DNA of 64,000 nt from Pedobacter sp. MC2016-05 (GCF_026239735.1 NZ_JAPIVT010000008.1:62001-126000); one strand, 5' to 3'; counted from the first letter of the stretch, positions 1 through 9,070 are shown. Numbers and translations: made by a program. Notes: a model not told the origin generated them from the letters alone.

Positions 1-1184
1 TCCCATGGATGACTTTAGGAAATGGCCTGGCAGGTATGCACCAGCTTGCGCAGTGGTATGATTATACCGGTATTTATGGCGGTTCGTTATGGATTTTGTT
101 AAGCAATATTTTCGCCTTCGAAGCTTACAAAACATTCAAATCAACAACCGGATATGCGAAATTTAAACCAGCGGGTATTTGGGCTTTAGTCGTACTTGTT
201 CCAGCGACAATTTCGTTAGTAAAATACTCTAATGCCGAACAACAAGGTACCCCCAGCAATGTGGTAGTCGTTCAACCCAATATTGATCCTTACAAGAAGC
301 TAAGTGAAATTCCTCCTGAAGAGCAAATTCAGATATTGACTCATTTATCTGATTCCCTTGCACAACCGAATACCGAATATTTTATCTGGCCGGAAACTGC
401 TGTGCCCATTTATGCCGATGAGGATCAAATTAGGATATATCCTGAAGTTATTACTCTACAGAACTTTTTAAGTAAGTATAGAAACGGCACTTTAATTACC
501 GGAATGGAAACCGTAAAAATTTATGCGGATAAAAAGACAATATCTGCAAAACTTGACGAGCGCAGCGGGCGGTATTACGATAATTTTAACACGGCAATGC
601 AGTTGGAAAATTCAGCCAATGTTCAGTTTTACCATAAATCGAAACTTGTTCCAGGAGCAGAAAAAATGCCTTTTCCAAAAATATTCTCATTTTTAGACGG
701 CGTTTTTTCTGAACTAGGCGGAAGTGTTAGTGGATGGGGCTGGCAAGAAAAACCCAGTGTTTTATATGCACAAAGTGGCATTGGTGCCGCACCTGTAGTG
801 TGTTATGAAAGCTTATGGGGCGATTGGATAGGACAACAAGTTAAAGATGGCGCACAGTTTATTGCCATTATTACCAACGATGGCTGGTGGGGAAATACAT
901 CAGGCAAAGACCAGCATGAAATGTATGCCAAACTACGGGCCATCGAAAACCGCAGAGACATAGCCCGATCGGCAAACACTGGTATCTCTTGCTTTATCAA
1001 TCAACGTGGCGATATTACTCAAAGTACAAAATGGTGGACAAGAACCGCCCTAAAAGGTGATATCAACCTCAATGATGAACTGACATTTTACACCAAAAAT
1101 GGCGACATCATTGCAAAAGCGCTTTCTATATTAGCTTTAATCCTGGCGCTTATTATTCCTTATAAAAAGTGGATTAAAAAGTAA
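1..1184 (+). CDS. lnt: Apolipoprotein N-acyltransferase, C-terminal part (5' end outside window)
   Basis: Transfers the third acyl chain to the N-terminal cysteine of outer-membrane lipoproteins, in the inner membrane. The frame is open to the left edge (Pro-Trp precede the first Met at 9), so the gene starts upstream and its N-terminal membrane helices are missing here. The nitrilase-type domain is visible: Glu in WPETAVP (codon 393-395), Lys in the KSKLVPGAEKMPF segment (about 640-675) and the catalytic Cys in CYESLWGD (codon 801). A final hydrophobic helix precedes a lysine-rich end. Four bases separate it from the DinB-like gene, and lspA follows, so this is a lipoprotein-processing group. 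The assignment is secure; only the start is unknown. Confidence 0.95.
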   Translation, partial: PWMTLGNGLAGMHQLAQWYDYTGIYGGSLWILLSNIFAFEAYKTFKSTTGYAKFKPAGIWALVVLVPATISLVKYSNAEQQGTPSNVVVVQPNIDPYKKLSEIPPEEQIQILTHLSDSLAQPNTEYFIWPETAVPIYADEDQIRIYPEVITLQNFLSKYRNGTLITGMETVKIYADKKTISAKLDERSGRYYDNFNTAMQLENSANVQFYHKSKLVPGAEKMPFPKIFSFLDGVFSELGGSVSGWGWQEKPSVLYAQSGIGAAPVVCYESLWGDWIGQQVKDGAQFIAIITNDGWWGNTSGKDQHEMYAKLRAIENRRDIARSANTGISCFINQRGDITQSTKWWTRTALKGDINLNDELTFYTKNGDIIAKALSILALILALIIPYKKWIKK

Positions 1185-1188
1185 TTTT

Positions 1189-1650
1189 ATGCTGAAACAA
1201 CAATATGAACTCGTTTTGTTTTCCAGAGAAACCATTTTAGATTACATTAAAACCATATCTCACGAAGACTTTATTTGCGATAACAGTGCTTTTGGCAAAG
1301 GTTCTATCCGTAATCTGTTGGTTCACATTTGCGATACTTACTCCTCATGGATTGCTGAGCGCGGATTAGGTTTACCATCAACATATCCCGCTTTCGACAA
1401 TTACTCAACATTGAATGATTGTATTAAATACTTTAACCGGGTTAATCTTTTCATCGATCAATTTTTAAATCAGTTTGAAGGAAACTATCAAGAAGAGATT
1501 CAGATTGTTCGCAATGGCACAACAACAAAGATTAGTGTCTTGCAATTGTTTACACACGTGATTACGCATGAGTTTCACCACAAAGGACAAATCATGTCGT
1601 TGAGCAGAATCTTGGGCTACACACCCGTTGATGCTGACATTATTCGCTAA
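1189..1650 (+). CDS. DinB/YfiT-like putative metal-dependent enzyme
   Basis: A 153-residue protein of the DinB four-helix superfamily, in which three histidines usually bind a divalent metal. His46 (in LLVHICDTYSSW) and the pair His127/His131 (THEFHHKGQ) are in the expected places. Family members include thiol-dependent transferases (bacillithiol or mycothiol type), but the substrate cannot be read from sequence. It is tightly packed between lnt and lspA (4 and 11 bp), so it is probably co-transcribed with them. I see no evidence that it works in lipoprotein processing. Confidence 0.8.
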   Translation: MLKQQYELVLFSRETILDYIKTISHEDFICDNSAFGKGSIRNLLVHICDTYSSWIAERGLGLPSTYPAFDNYSTLNDCIKYFNRVNLFIDQFLNQFEGNYQEEIQIVRNGTTTKISVLQLFTHVITHEFHHKGQIMSLSRILGYTPVDADIIR

Positions 1651-1661
1651 AATTCAAAGAA

Positions 1662-2189
1662 ATGCAATACCATAAAAATTACACCTGGTTTTTCCTTCTG
1701 ATTGTTTTGATTTTAAACATCGCCCTTGATCAAATTTCAAAATTCGTCGTTCGAAATGAGATTTCTGATTACGAACATATTGTGTTGATTAAAAATTTTT
1801 TCACCCTAACTAAAGTGGAGAACAGTGGGGCTTTCTTAAGTTTAGGCGACAATATGCCTTATATTTTTCGTCTCATCATTTTAACAGGTCTACCCGTCTT
1901 ATTTCTAGGTTATGGCCTATATTATTTATTTTCAAAAAAGAATTTACCGAGCACCATGCAAATTGCGCTTTGCTTTTTAATTGGCGGTGGAATGGGTAAT
2001 TTGTACGACCGGATTGTTCACGGTTCGGTTACTGATTTCATGCACATGGATTTTCAAATCTTCCAAACCGGTGTTTTTAATATTGCCGATATATCAATCA
2101 TGATTGGCGTCGGAATCTTACTCATCCAATCATTAAGAATGAAGACAACACCTACAGGAGATCCATCTAACGTAGAAAAAGAAGATTAA
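1662..2189 (+). CDS. lspA: Lipoprotein signal peptidase (signal peptidase II)
   Basis: Aspartyl protease of the inner membrane that removes the signal peptide of diacylated prolipoproteins. The 175 residues contain four hydrophobic segments. The family motifs are present: the VENSGAF segment (about residues 52-58), GGGMGNLYDR (108-117), the catalytic Asp125 in VTDF and Asp143 in FNIAD. Length is normal apart from a short acidic/basic tail. It shares a transcription unit with lnt and the DinB-like gene, so the last two steps of lipoprotein maturation are encoded together. Confidence 0.95.
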   Translation: MQYHKNYTWFFLLIVLILNIALDQISKFVVRNEISDYEHIVLIKNFFTLTKVENSGAFLSLGDNMPYIFRLIILTGLPVLFLGYGLYYLFSKKNLPSTMQIALCFLIGGGMGNLYDRIVHGSVTDFMHMDFQIFQTGVFNIADISIMIGVGILLIQSLRMKTTPTGDPSNVEKED

Positions 2190-2283
2190 AACTTTATGAA
2201 ATGTTAACGAAATAATTGCGTTTGCTATACAAATATTAGATTATATTTATTGTTAGAATCTTATCTCAAAAAAAATAATCAAC

Positions 2284-2700
2284 ATGAAAAGAAATGCAAC
2301 AGCCGTATGGCAAGGATCTATTAAAGAAGGTGCCGGTAAACTGACCACACAAAGCACTACATTAAATGACACACAATACTCTTTCAATTCTCGTTTTGCA
2401 GAAGGAGTCGGTACCAACCCTGAAGAATTAATTGCCGCTGCGCATGCAGGATGTTTTACCATGAAGCTTTCTGCTAATTTAGCTGAAGCAGGTTTTACCG
2501 CCACTAAATTGGAAACGAAATGTGAAATTAACTTAGATCCTTCAAAGGGAGAAATTATAGAATCGCATTTGACTTTAACTGCGGAGGTTCCAGAGCTTTC
2601 TCAAGAAAAATTCGATGAATTAGTAGCAGATGCGGAGAAAAACTGCCCGATCTCAAAATTATTAAATACTTCAATCACCGTTGAGGCAACGTTGGCATAA
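2284..2700 (+). CDS. osmC: OsmC family peroxiredoxin-like protein
   Basis: Cytoplasmic thiol peroxidase of the OsmC/Ohr family that reduces organic hydroperoxides. The two reactive cysteines are Cys57 (AAAHAGCF) and Cys121 (KNCPISKLL), with an N-terminal beta region (TAVWQGSIKEGAGKL) typical of the OsmC rather than the Ohr subgroup. Length (138 aa) is normal. The gene stands alone, with about 95 bp upstream and a strong hairpin terminator directly after the stop, shared with the convergent nadE. Confidence 0.9.
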   Translation: MKRNATAVWQGSIKEGAGKLTTQSTTLNDTQYSFNSRFAEGVGTNPEELIAAAHAGCFTMKLSANLAEAGFTATKLETKCEINLDPSKGEIIESHLTLTAEVPELSQEKFDELVADAEKNCPISKLLNTSITVEATLA

Positions 2701-2707
2701 CTCAAAA

Positions 2708-2739
2708 AAAGCTTGTTGATTATTCGTCAACAAGCTTTT
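2708..2739. terminator. Bidirectional terminator between osmC and nadE
   Basis: Perfect stem at 2708-2719 and 2727-2738 with a 7-nt loop. It is flanked by A's on the left and T's on the right, so it has a U-tract in either direction. It sits between the convergent stop codons of osmC and nadE. Confidence 0.85.
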
Positions 2740-2756
2740 CAACATCCTTAAATCTA

Positions 2757-4397
2757 CTAGATCTGGTGTTTACCTACAATTGGCATTCGCCTACCCATAC
2801 CGAAGGCTTTAGGCGAAACTCTTAAAATTGGAGGAGTTTGATATCGCTTAAACTCAGCTACGTTAACCATTTTGATTATCTTTTTGACAAGTTCTTCATC
2901 AAAACCTTGCTCAATAATTGCTTTTGATCCTTTTTTTCTTTCGATGTGTTGATATAAGATGCGATCGAGCGTGTCGTAGTCGGGTAACGAATCAGAATCT
3001 TTTTGATCTGGCCTTAACTCTGCCGAAGGTGGTTTAACAATCGTGTTTACTGGTATAATTTCTTTTTCTTTATTGATGTATCTCGCCAATTCAAACACCT
3101 GGGTTTTATACACATCGCCAATTACCCCGATTGCCCCACACATATCGCCATACAAGGTTCCATAACCAACAGCGCACTCACTTTTATTGGATGTATTAAG
3201 TAAAATATAGCCAAATTTGTTACTCATGGCCATATTTATCACCCCACGAATACGGGCCTGGATATTTTCTTCAGTCAAATTGAAAGGCAGACCTTCAAAA
3301 GCTGGTGCTAAAATGTGATCAAAAGCTTCCGCTACTTCCTTTATAGCAATGATCTCATGCTGGCATCCAATATTTTTTACCAAATCTAAAGCATCCTGAA
3401 TGGAATGATCTGAAGAAAACTTAGAAGGCATTAAAACCGACATTACATTTTCAGCACCCAAAGCACGACAAGCCAGCGCACAGACCACTGCAGAATCAAT
3501 GCCGCCCGATAATCCTAAAACTGCCCTTTTAAAGCCTGATTTTTCAAAATAATCTTTAATGCCCAAGATTAATGCATCATGAATTTGCTCTATATCGGTT
3601 AACCGTTCGGGCTGTGGGTATTTATTTTTAACATTTTCAACTTCGTTTAAATCAAATACTTGAAGGTCTTCTTCAAAATATTTCATTTCAGCTTTCATGG
3701 CGCCATCGGCATCAAAAACGAGTGAGCCACCATCGAATATAATTTCCGTTTGCGCACCCACCTGGTTTACATAAAAAACCGGCAAATTGTATTTCTTTGC
3801 ATTATCGGCCAATACTTTAATCCGTTCATCATCATGCGTATAAGAAAAAGGAGAAGCCGCAATATTGATCATTAAATCGGGTTGCTCCTTAATCAATTCA
3901 TCCATTGGGTTTGAAACATATAATGGGTTATCATTAATGTTCCACAAATCTTCACAAATGGTTAGCGCAATCTTTTTCCCTTTGAAATCAATACAACTGA
4001 AGCTTGAAGCAGGTTCGAAATAACGGTATTCATCAAATACATCATAAGTGGGCAGCAATGCTTTCTTTGTTACGGCTTTTACCTTACCATTTTCGATAAA
4101 ATAAGCCGCATTGAACAAATCCTTACCATCGAGAATGTCGTTTTTAACCGGCAAGCCAATAATACAGGCAATATCCATACAGCTCTTTGCAATTTTTTGA
4201 GCCGCATCTTCGCAAAGGGCTATAAACTCATCAAACTCCAGATAATCTCGCGGTGGATAACCACAAACAGCCAACTCTGCAAACACAACCAGATCAGCAC
4301 CTTTACTTTTTGCAAGCTGAATGTGCTCTACAATCTTGTTCGTATTGTTTTCGAAATTACCAATGTGGTAGTTGAGTTGGGCCAGCGCTATTTTCAT
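2757..4397 (-). CDS. nadE: Glutamine-dependent NAD+ synthetase
   Basis: Makes NAD+ from nicotinate adenine dinucleotide, ATP and glutamine. There are two domains: an N-terminal nitrilase-fold glutaminase with the Glu41, Lys112, Cys148 triad (FAELAVCG, KKALLPTYD, TICEDLWN), and a C-terminal synthetase with the ATP-pyrophosphatase P-loop SGGIDS at 297-302. The 546 aa length is normal for the two-domain form. gldB lies nearby, a neighbourhood I recall from other gliding Bacteroidetes. The start at MKIALAQLNYH matches the family's usual N-terminus. Confidence 0.97.
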   Translation of the reverse strand: MKIALAQLNYHIGNFENNTNKIVEHIQLAKSKGADLVVFAELAVCGYPPRDYLEFDEFIALCEDAAQKIAKSCMDIACIIGLPVKNDILDGKDLFNAAYFIENGKVKAVTKKALLPTYDVFDEYRYFEPASSFSCIDFKGKKIALTICEDLWNINDNPLYVSNPMDELIKEQPDLMINIAASPFSYTHDDERIKVLADNAKKYNLPVFYVNQVGAQTEIIFDGGSLVFDADGAMKAEMKYFEEDLQVFDLNEVENVKNKYPQPERLTDIEQIHDALILGIKDYFEKSGFKRAVLGLSGGIDSAVVCALACRALGAENVMSVLMPSKFSSDHSIQDALDLVKNIGCQHEIIAIKEVAEAFDHILAPAFEGLPFNLTEENIQARIRGVINMAMSNKFGYILLNTSNKSECAVGYGTLYGDMCGAIGVIGDVYKTQVFELARYINKEKEIIPVNTIVKPPSAELRPDQKDSDSLPDYDTLDRILYQHIERKKGSKAIIEQGFDEELVKKIIKMVNVAEFKRYQTPPILRVSPKAFGMGRRMPIVGKHQI

Positions 4398-4443
4398 TTT
4401 GAAGAATTAAGTATCGAATATTAAAAAAAATGTAAAATGCAAA

Positions 4444-5118
4444 TTAAAAAAATACACCAAAATTAAGCGCAAGATAATGGTTTCTCACGTCTCGATTTTT
4501 ATCGGTTGTGATATTAGTAAAACCATTATTATAAGTTAAACCAGCCAAAATGCTTGCGTTACCAGAAATATCGAATTCACCTCCAGCTCCGAGTATTAAA
4601 CCCGCCCGGTAGAATTTCGTAAAATCTGATATTTTTTGATTATCGCCAACAGTACTAGCACCACTTACTGCATCTTGCTTGGCGCTAATGTTAAATCCGT
4701 TGGATAAACCAAACTGCCCATACCAACGTTTGCCATCAGTTTTTAGCGTTTTAAGCTTCACCGTTAAGGGCAACTCAATATATTGCATCTTATATTTCAA
4801 ATCGTAAGCCACAGGAATACTACTATTTGCATTTGCATAATAAGGCGAAACGTTTACCTCAGTACTTTTTCCGTTGATAGTTGTAATGGTTAAACCCGTT
4901 GAAAAACTGTAGTTCGGGGCAAAATTAAAATCTCCTATCAATCCATAAGAAAACCCAAGTGCAACGCTGTTTGTTTTTCCAGGTTCAGGTTTTATCCAAC
5001 CGATAGTTGGTGTTGCGGTTAGGCCTAATCTGAAACCATAATTGGTTAGAGGAGAATTTTGGGCATAGGCGATAAAACCCAAAAAAGATAAAATTAAAAT
5101 AGCCGTTATTTTTTTCAT
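4444..5118 (-). CDS. PorT-like outer-membrane beta-barrel protein
   Basis: A 224-residue exported protein with a signal peptide (about residues 1-19, ending in AYAQ). The body is alternating beta strands rich in Gly, Tyr and Asn, with a terminal aromatic strand (LALNFGVFF), as expected for an OMP beta-barrel (PorT/OprF-like barrel family). The function is unknown. It is transcribed toward nadE and diverges from gldB, whose promoter lies in the 26-bp gap. Confidence 0.75.
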   Translation of the reverse strand: MKKITAILILSFLGFIAYAQNSPLTNYGFRLGLTATPTIGWIKPEPGKTNSVALGFSYGLIGDFNFAPNYSFSTGLTITTINGKSTEVNVSPYYANANSSIPVAYDLKYKMQYIELPLTVKLKTLKTDGKRWYGQFGLSNGFNISAKQDAVSGASTVGDNQKISDFTKFYRAGLILGAGGEFDISGNASILAGLTYNNGFTNITTDKNRDVRNHYLALNFGVFF

Positions 5119-5130
5119 GCTTTATGTGAT

Positions 5131-5138
5131 TATATTTG
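5131..5138 (+). promoter_or_regulatory. Bacteroidetes -7 box, TATATTTG, for gldB
   Basis: Exact match to TAnnTTTG. It ends 6 bp before the ATG at 5145, so the upstream TTG at 5136 lies inside the promoter and cannot be the start. Confidence 0.55.
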
Positions 5139-5144
5139 TTGTAC

Positions 5145-6176
5145 ATGATGTATAACGTAAAACACAGGCAAATTTATCTAATTTTTCTTTTTGCTGCCGC
5201 ATTTATTTCCTGCAAACAAAGCAAACGCCCTGATGTAAGCAACATTAAGCTCGATATAAAAATTGAACGATTTGATAAAGAGTTGTTTGCCTCGAAAGAT
5301 AAAAATGTAACCGCTACCAATACCTTTCTTTCAAAAAAGTATGGTTTTTTTTATGATGATTACACTCATAAAATGATCGGCTCTCCTGATTACAGCAACG
5401 AAGAAATATTGAATACCCTATTTAATGATAAAGCTTACAGTGATTTAACAAAGGAAGTTGATAGTGTTTACCCTAATTTAAAAATTCAGGAAGCGGGTTT
5501 AACGGAAACGTTTAAATACATCAAGTACTATTATCCGAAGGCCAAAGTACCAAAATTAATATCATTTGTTTCTGGTTTTGCTTACCAGATGCCCGTTGGA
5601 GACAATTATTTGGGTATAGGTTTAGATATGTTTTTAGGTAAAGACAGCAAGTTTTATGGTGCCATAGTCCAAAGTGTTCCGTTATATCTATCGCGAAGAT
5701 TTACTCCCGAATATATTGTGCCTCGAGTGGCTGAAACCTATGCTCATGAGGACTTATTTCCAGAACCGGATGAGAACCGAACATTGTTATCCAAGATGAT
5801 TTTCCAGGGAAAAATTCTTTACTTTCTGGATCAGGTATTACCGGAAAATATGGCCGACTCGACCAAAATTGGCTACACACAACAACAATTACAATGGACC
5901 CAAGATTTCGAAGGTGATATTTGGGCTTACTTTTTGGAAAACAACTTCCTTTATGAAACCGACTACCACAAAATCCAGGTTTTCCTTTCTGAAGGACCAT
6001 TTACACCAGCATTGGGCGACCAAAAGTCGGCACCAAAATTAGGCGTATGGACAGGTTGGCAAATTGTGAGGAAGTACATGGCCGAAAATCCAAAAATAAC
6101 GCTACAGCAACTCATGGCAGATAACGATGCACAAAAAATTCTCAATCAATCTAAATATAAACCAAAACAGAAGTAA
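5145..6176 (+). CDS. gldB: Gliding motility lipoprotein GldB
   Basis: Lipoprotein required for gliding in flavobacteria; its biochemical role is not settled. The start at 5145 is chosen because the -7 box overlaps the earlier TTG and because it gives a clean signal: a short basic stretch, a hydrophobic core, then the lipobox ending in FISC with Cys23. The typical GldB beginning of the mature part (IKLDIKIERFDKELF) follows. The C-terminal half has the family's GLDMFLGKDSKFY and GxWTGWQIVRKYM segments. It is part of the gliding/T9SS gene set, although the porK-N cluster is 30 kb away. Confidence 0.88.
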   Translation: MMYNVKHRQIYLIFLFAAAFISCKQSKRPDVSNIKLDIKIERFDKELFASKDKNVTATNTFLSKKYGFFYDDYTHKMIGSPDYSNEEILNTLFNDKAYSDLTKEVDSVYPNLKIQEAGLTETFKYIKYYYPKAKVPKLISFVSGFAYQMPVGDNYLGIGLDMFLGKDSKFYGAIVQSVPLYLSRRFTPEYIVPRVAETYAHEDLFPEPDENRTLLSKMIFQGKILYFLDQVLPENMADSTKIGYTQQQLQWTQDFEGDIWAYFLENNFLYETDYHKIQVFLSEGPFTPALGDQKSAPKLGVWTGWQIVRKYMAENPKITLQQLMADNDAQKILNQSKYKPKQK

Positions 6177-6250
6177 ACGTTGGCAATTGGAACGGCCCAA
6201 CCAGCAAACAAATTAGGCGGTTCTTCAGTTTAAACATCAAGTATTTGTAA

Positions 6251-7027
6251 ATGAGAGTAGGTATCGTATTATCAGGAGGAGGAATTAGAGGGATAGCGCA
6301 CCTTGGCATTCTTAAGGCATTTAAGAATTTGGGAATTACCTTCAGCCACATCAGCGGAACAAGTGCGGGAGCAATTGCAGGCGCTTTTTTTGCAGCAGGA
6401 ATTGATCCCGAAGAAGGACTAAGCATTTTCTTAAAAACTAAACTCTGGCGCTTTATTCGCCCGGCCGTTGGCTCACTGGGGTTGATAAATATTGAAAATA
6501 CCGCACAGATACTTAGAGAATATTTTCCTGAAGATAGCATCGAAAAACTGAAAATACCATTTACAATTGCGGCTGTAAACTTTAGTGAAGGGCGCTTGGT
6601 ATATTTTACCAAAGGACCATTGATCAGGGCCATACAAGCGTCAAGTTGCATTCCGGGTATTTTTAAACCCATAATGATTGATGGGCAGATGTACGTTGAT
6701 GGAGGAATTCTGAATAATTTCCCAGTCGAGCCTTTAATGGAAGAATGCGATTTCATTATTGGTTCATCTTGCAATCATTTAAAACCTGTAGATAAAATTA
6801 CAGGCATTACCAATTTAATGGGACGAGCAGGAATTATGTCGATAAACCATGATATGGAGCGTAAAGCTAAGTTCTGTAATGTGATGATTGAACCAAAAGG
6901 TTTAGGTGCTATCAGTACTTTCGATATGAAACGGGCGGAAGATATTTATTGGCTGGCACACGAAGAGGCCTTAATTACCATTAAAAAAACCCCAGAAATC
7001 AGGGAACTTATCACGCCAGTCCGCTAA
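6251..7027 (+). CDS. Patatin-like phospholipase (RssA-like)
   Basis: Predicted serine lipid hydrolase of 258 aa. It has the oxyanion loop GGGIRG (residues 9-14), the nucleophile elbow GTSAG with Ser38, and the catalytic Asp150 in VDGG. These are the Ser-Asp dyad features of patatins. No signal peptide is seen, so it is probably cytoplasmic or peripheral to the membrane. It lies 75 bp after gldB on the same strand, so possible co-transcription cannot be excluded. Confidence 0.9.
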   Translation: MRVGIVLSGGGIRGIAHLGILKAFKNLGITFSHISGTSAGAIAGAFFAAGIDPEEGLSIFLKTKLWRFIRPAVGSLGLINIENTAQILREYFPEDSIEKLKIPFTIAAVNFSEGRLVYFTKGPLIRAIQASSCIPGIFKPIMIDGQMYVDGGILNNFPVEPLMEECDFIIGSSCNHLKPVDKITGITNLMGRAGIMSINHDMERKAKFCNVMIEPKGLGAISTFDMKRAEDIYWLAHEEALITIKKTPEIRELITPVR

Positions 7028-7156
7028 AAGTGAATTTGCCCGCCACAAGTAAGACCAGCTGTAGGATTTTAAAGCAAAATTATAGCTAGAGACTTCGCAT
7101 GCCAAGGGGTCAGGCAAATTAAAAGATTTTCACCTTCCCCTATTTCCATCATGCTT

Positions 7157-7185
7157 TTAAAGCCCCCTTCAGGGGGTTTGGGGGT
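7157..7185. repeat. C/G-rich hairpin repeat overlapping the comB 3' end
   Basis: Six-base stem CCCCCT/AGGGGG (7163-7168 and 7171-7176) followed by a G-run. This looks like the common Bacteroidetes intergenic repeat of the type AACCCCCnnACCCCCTGAAGGGGG. The last codons and the stop of comB are built from it. A diverged relative forms the end of uvrC. Confidence 0.5.
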
Positions 7186-7894
7186 TTAGGCTAACCAATC
7201 TTTCCCCGTCCAAAACCGGAATAGCCTTACAAACATTTAACTGCAAACAAAACACCACATCATCCTCAATATCTAATTGTGCTAAACGGTGACTGTGAGA
7301 AGATTTATGTAGATATTTCCTTAAATCGTCTTTTGCAAGCAGGTATAGATCCTCAGCTGCAACGCTGGAATCATCGAAGTGTTGAAAATTTTTGCGCAAT
7401 TGATTTACAACTGCACCAGCAAACAAGGTATCTTCCAGGTTAAATTGGTCTTTCCATCCAGCGCAAAGTAGCAGCACATTCTTATCCTGGCTTGCCAGGT
7501 AATTACAAAGCGAATCTAAATTTAAAAATGAACCAATCACCACCTGATAAGCCCGTTTATTGGCCAAATGCAATGCCTTAGTTCCGTTTGTGGTAGTAAG
7601 AACAATTGTTTTTCCTGCCACTTTTTCTTTAGTATAAGAAAATGGCGAATTCCCAAAGTCGTAACCTACCACAACTTCACCATTCCGCTCCGCAGCTAAT
7701 AAATAACCTTTATCGCTGTAGTTTAAGCAATCATCTACATTGGCAACCGGAATAATGGCTTCTGCACCATTTTCAATTCCGTAAGTTATCGACGAGGTAG
7801 CCCTTAAAATATCAATAACAACCACAATACTTTGCTCAATATCATACAGATCGATCAAAGCAGGGGTTAAACAAACTTCTATTTTTTTTGACAT
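7169..7894 (-). CDS. comB: 2-phosphosulfolactate phosphatase family protein
   Basis: Family PF04029 (ComB). In methanogens it dephosphorylates 2-phosphosulfolactate for coenzyme M synthesis; in bacteria without coenzyme M the substrate is unclear. The signature VVIDILRATSS (Asp28, Arg31) and the VLTTTNGTKAL segment fit the family, as does the 241-residue length. The last residues (NPQTP) are encoded by the C/G-rich repeat at 7157-7185, so the original end may have been replaced. A heptamer hairpin element separates it from gcvT. Confidence 0.85.
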   Translation of the reverse strand: MSKKIEVCLTPALIDLYDIEQSIVVVIDILRATSSITYGIENGAEAIIPVANVDDCLNYSDKGYLLAAERNGEVVVGYDFGNSPFSYTKEKVAGKTIVLTTTNGTKALHLANKRAYQVVIGSFLNLDSLCNYLASQDKNVLLLCAGWKDQFNLEDTLFAGAVVNQLRKNFQHFDDSSVAAEDLYLLAKDDLRKYLHKSSHSHRLAQLDIEDDVVFCLQLNVCKAIPVLDGERLVSLNPQTP

Positions 7895-7900
7895 CTTTGA

Positions 7901-7964
7901 AGTTATGGGTTATAAGTTATAGGTTATAAGTCTTAAAACGTACAACCTATAACTTACTACTTAT
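7901..7964. repeat. Heptamer hairpin element A (RGTT/AACY class)
   Basis: Tetramers at exact 7-bp spacing: RGTT at 7901, 7908, 7915, 7922 (AGTC at 7929), then AACN at 7937, 7944, 7951 and TACT at 7958. AAGTTATAGGT (7914-7924) and ACCTATAACTT (7945-7955) form an 11-bp perfect inverted repeat. The left half shares AGTTATGGGTTA with the left arm of the S23 element at 62339. It lies between gcvT and comB. Confidence 0.75.
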
Positions 7965-9044
7965 CTATTTATAAAATGGAAACTTGACAACTTTAGCCTT
8001 AATCGGGGTATTGCGAATGTTGATAAAAATTTCCGTTCCTTCTTTCGAAAATTCTTTAGCTACATAGCCCATACCAATTGCTTTCTGTAACGAAGGTGCC
8101 TGAGTTCCAGAAGTTACCTTACCAATAATATTTAATTTGGCATCAGCGATTTCATAATCATGTCGAGGAATTCCTCTGTCAATCATTTCAAAACCAATTA
8201 ATTTCTTTTGAATGCCAGCTTCTTTTTGTGCTTGTAGTGCATCAGAGTTTGTAAACGGTTTTGAAAACTTGGTAATCCAGCCTAAACCAGCTTCAATTGG
8301 CGAAGTAGTATCATCAATATCATTTCCATACAAACAGAAACCCATTTCTAAACGCAACGTATCACGGGCACCTAAGCCTATTGGCTTGATATTATAAGCT
8401 GCACCAGCCTCAAAAATTGCATCCCAGATTTTATCTGCATGCTCATTATCAAAATAAATTTCAAATCCTCCTGCACCAGTATAACCCGTAGCCGAAATAA
8501 CGACATTATCAACGCCTGCAAATGTTCCCTTAACGAATGTATAATACTCCATCGAAGCCAGATTAACATCTGTTAAACTCTGCAAAGCATCAGCCGCTTT
8601 TGGTCCCTGAATTGCCAACAAAGAGGTTTTCTCAGAGATGTTGTGCATCTCCACGTTTTGATTGTTAAACTGTTTAATCCAGTTCCAATCCTTTTCAATG
8701 TTCGATGCATTAACAACCAACATATAGGTTTTTTCATCTATACGGTAAACCAAAAGGTCATCAACAATTCCCCCATCTTGATTAGGTAAACACGAATATT
8801 GAACTTTGCCATCATATAATTTTGAGGCATCGTTACTGGTTACCCGTTGAATTAAATCTAGAGCATTTTCACCTTTCAGTATAAATTCACCCATGTGGCT
8901 CACATCAAATACACCTACACCATTACGCACCGTTGCATGTTCAGCGTTTATACCCTCGTAAGTAACAGGCATATTATAACCTGCAAATGGAACCATTTTA
9001 GCGCCTAAAGCGATGTGTTTTTCTGTTAATGCGGTGTTTCTCAT
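7965..9044 (-). CDS. gcvT: Glycine cleavage system T protein (aminomethyltransferase)
   Basis: Releases ammonia from the aminomethyl-lipoyl H protein and passes the one-carbon unit to tetrahydrofolate. The 359 aa length is normal. Family hallmarks include [10 protein letters not shown] near the N-terminus, the GGFEIYF folate-pocket segment, the [10 protein letters not shown] stretch and the [10 protein letters not shown] segment. No other gcv gene is nearby, as is common in this phylum. The start [10 protein letters not shown] is supported by a -7 box 19 bp upstream. Confidence 0.96.
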   Translation of the reverse strand: MRNTALTEKHIALGAKMVPFAGYNMPVTYEGINAEHATVRNGVGVFDVSHMGEFILKGENALDLIQRVTSNDASKLYDGKVQYSCLPNQDGGIVDDLLVYRIDEKTYMLVVNASNIEKDWNWIKQFNNQNVEMHNISEKTSLLAIQGPKAADALQSLTDVNLASMEYYTFVKGTFAGVDNVVISATGYTGAGGFEIYFDNEHADKIWDAIFEAGAAYNIKPIGLGARDTLRLEMGFCLYGNDIDDTTSPIEAGLGWITKFSKPFTNSDALQAQKEAGIQKKLIGFEMIDRGIPRHDYEIADAKLNIIGKVTSGTQAPSLQKAIGMGYVAKEFSKEGTEIFINIRNTPIKAKVVKFPFYK

Positions 9045-9062
9045 GAGTAATTTTTAGTTGCG

Positions 9063-9070
9063 CAAAAGTA
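9063..9070 (-). promoter_or_regulatory. -7 box for gcvT (TACTTTTG on the minus strand)
   Basis: Exact TAnnTTTG match with the same TATTACTTTTGC context found upstream of the genes starting at 20752 and 42013. No convincing -33 TTTG was seen. Confidence 0.5.

Noticed and set aside
2221..2249. Promoter for osmC (TTTG and TATATTTA)
   Set aside because: Spacing is only 17 bp and the -7 box lacks the final G; too weak to list.
7965..9044. A riboswitch for glycine upstream of gcvT
   Set aside because: The gcvT upstream region is short, with a -7 box 19 bp from the start, leaving no room for an aptamer.
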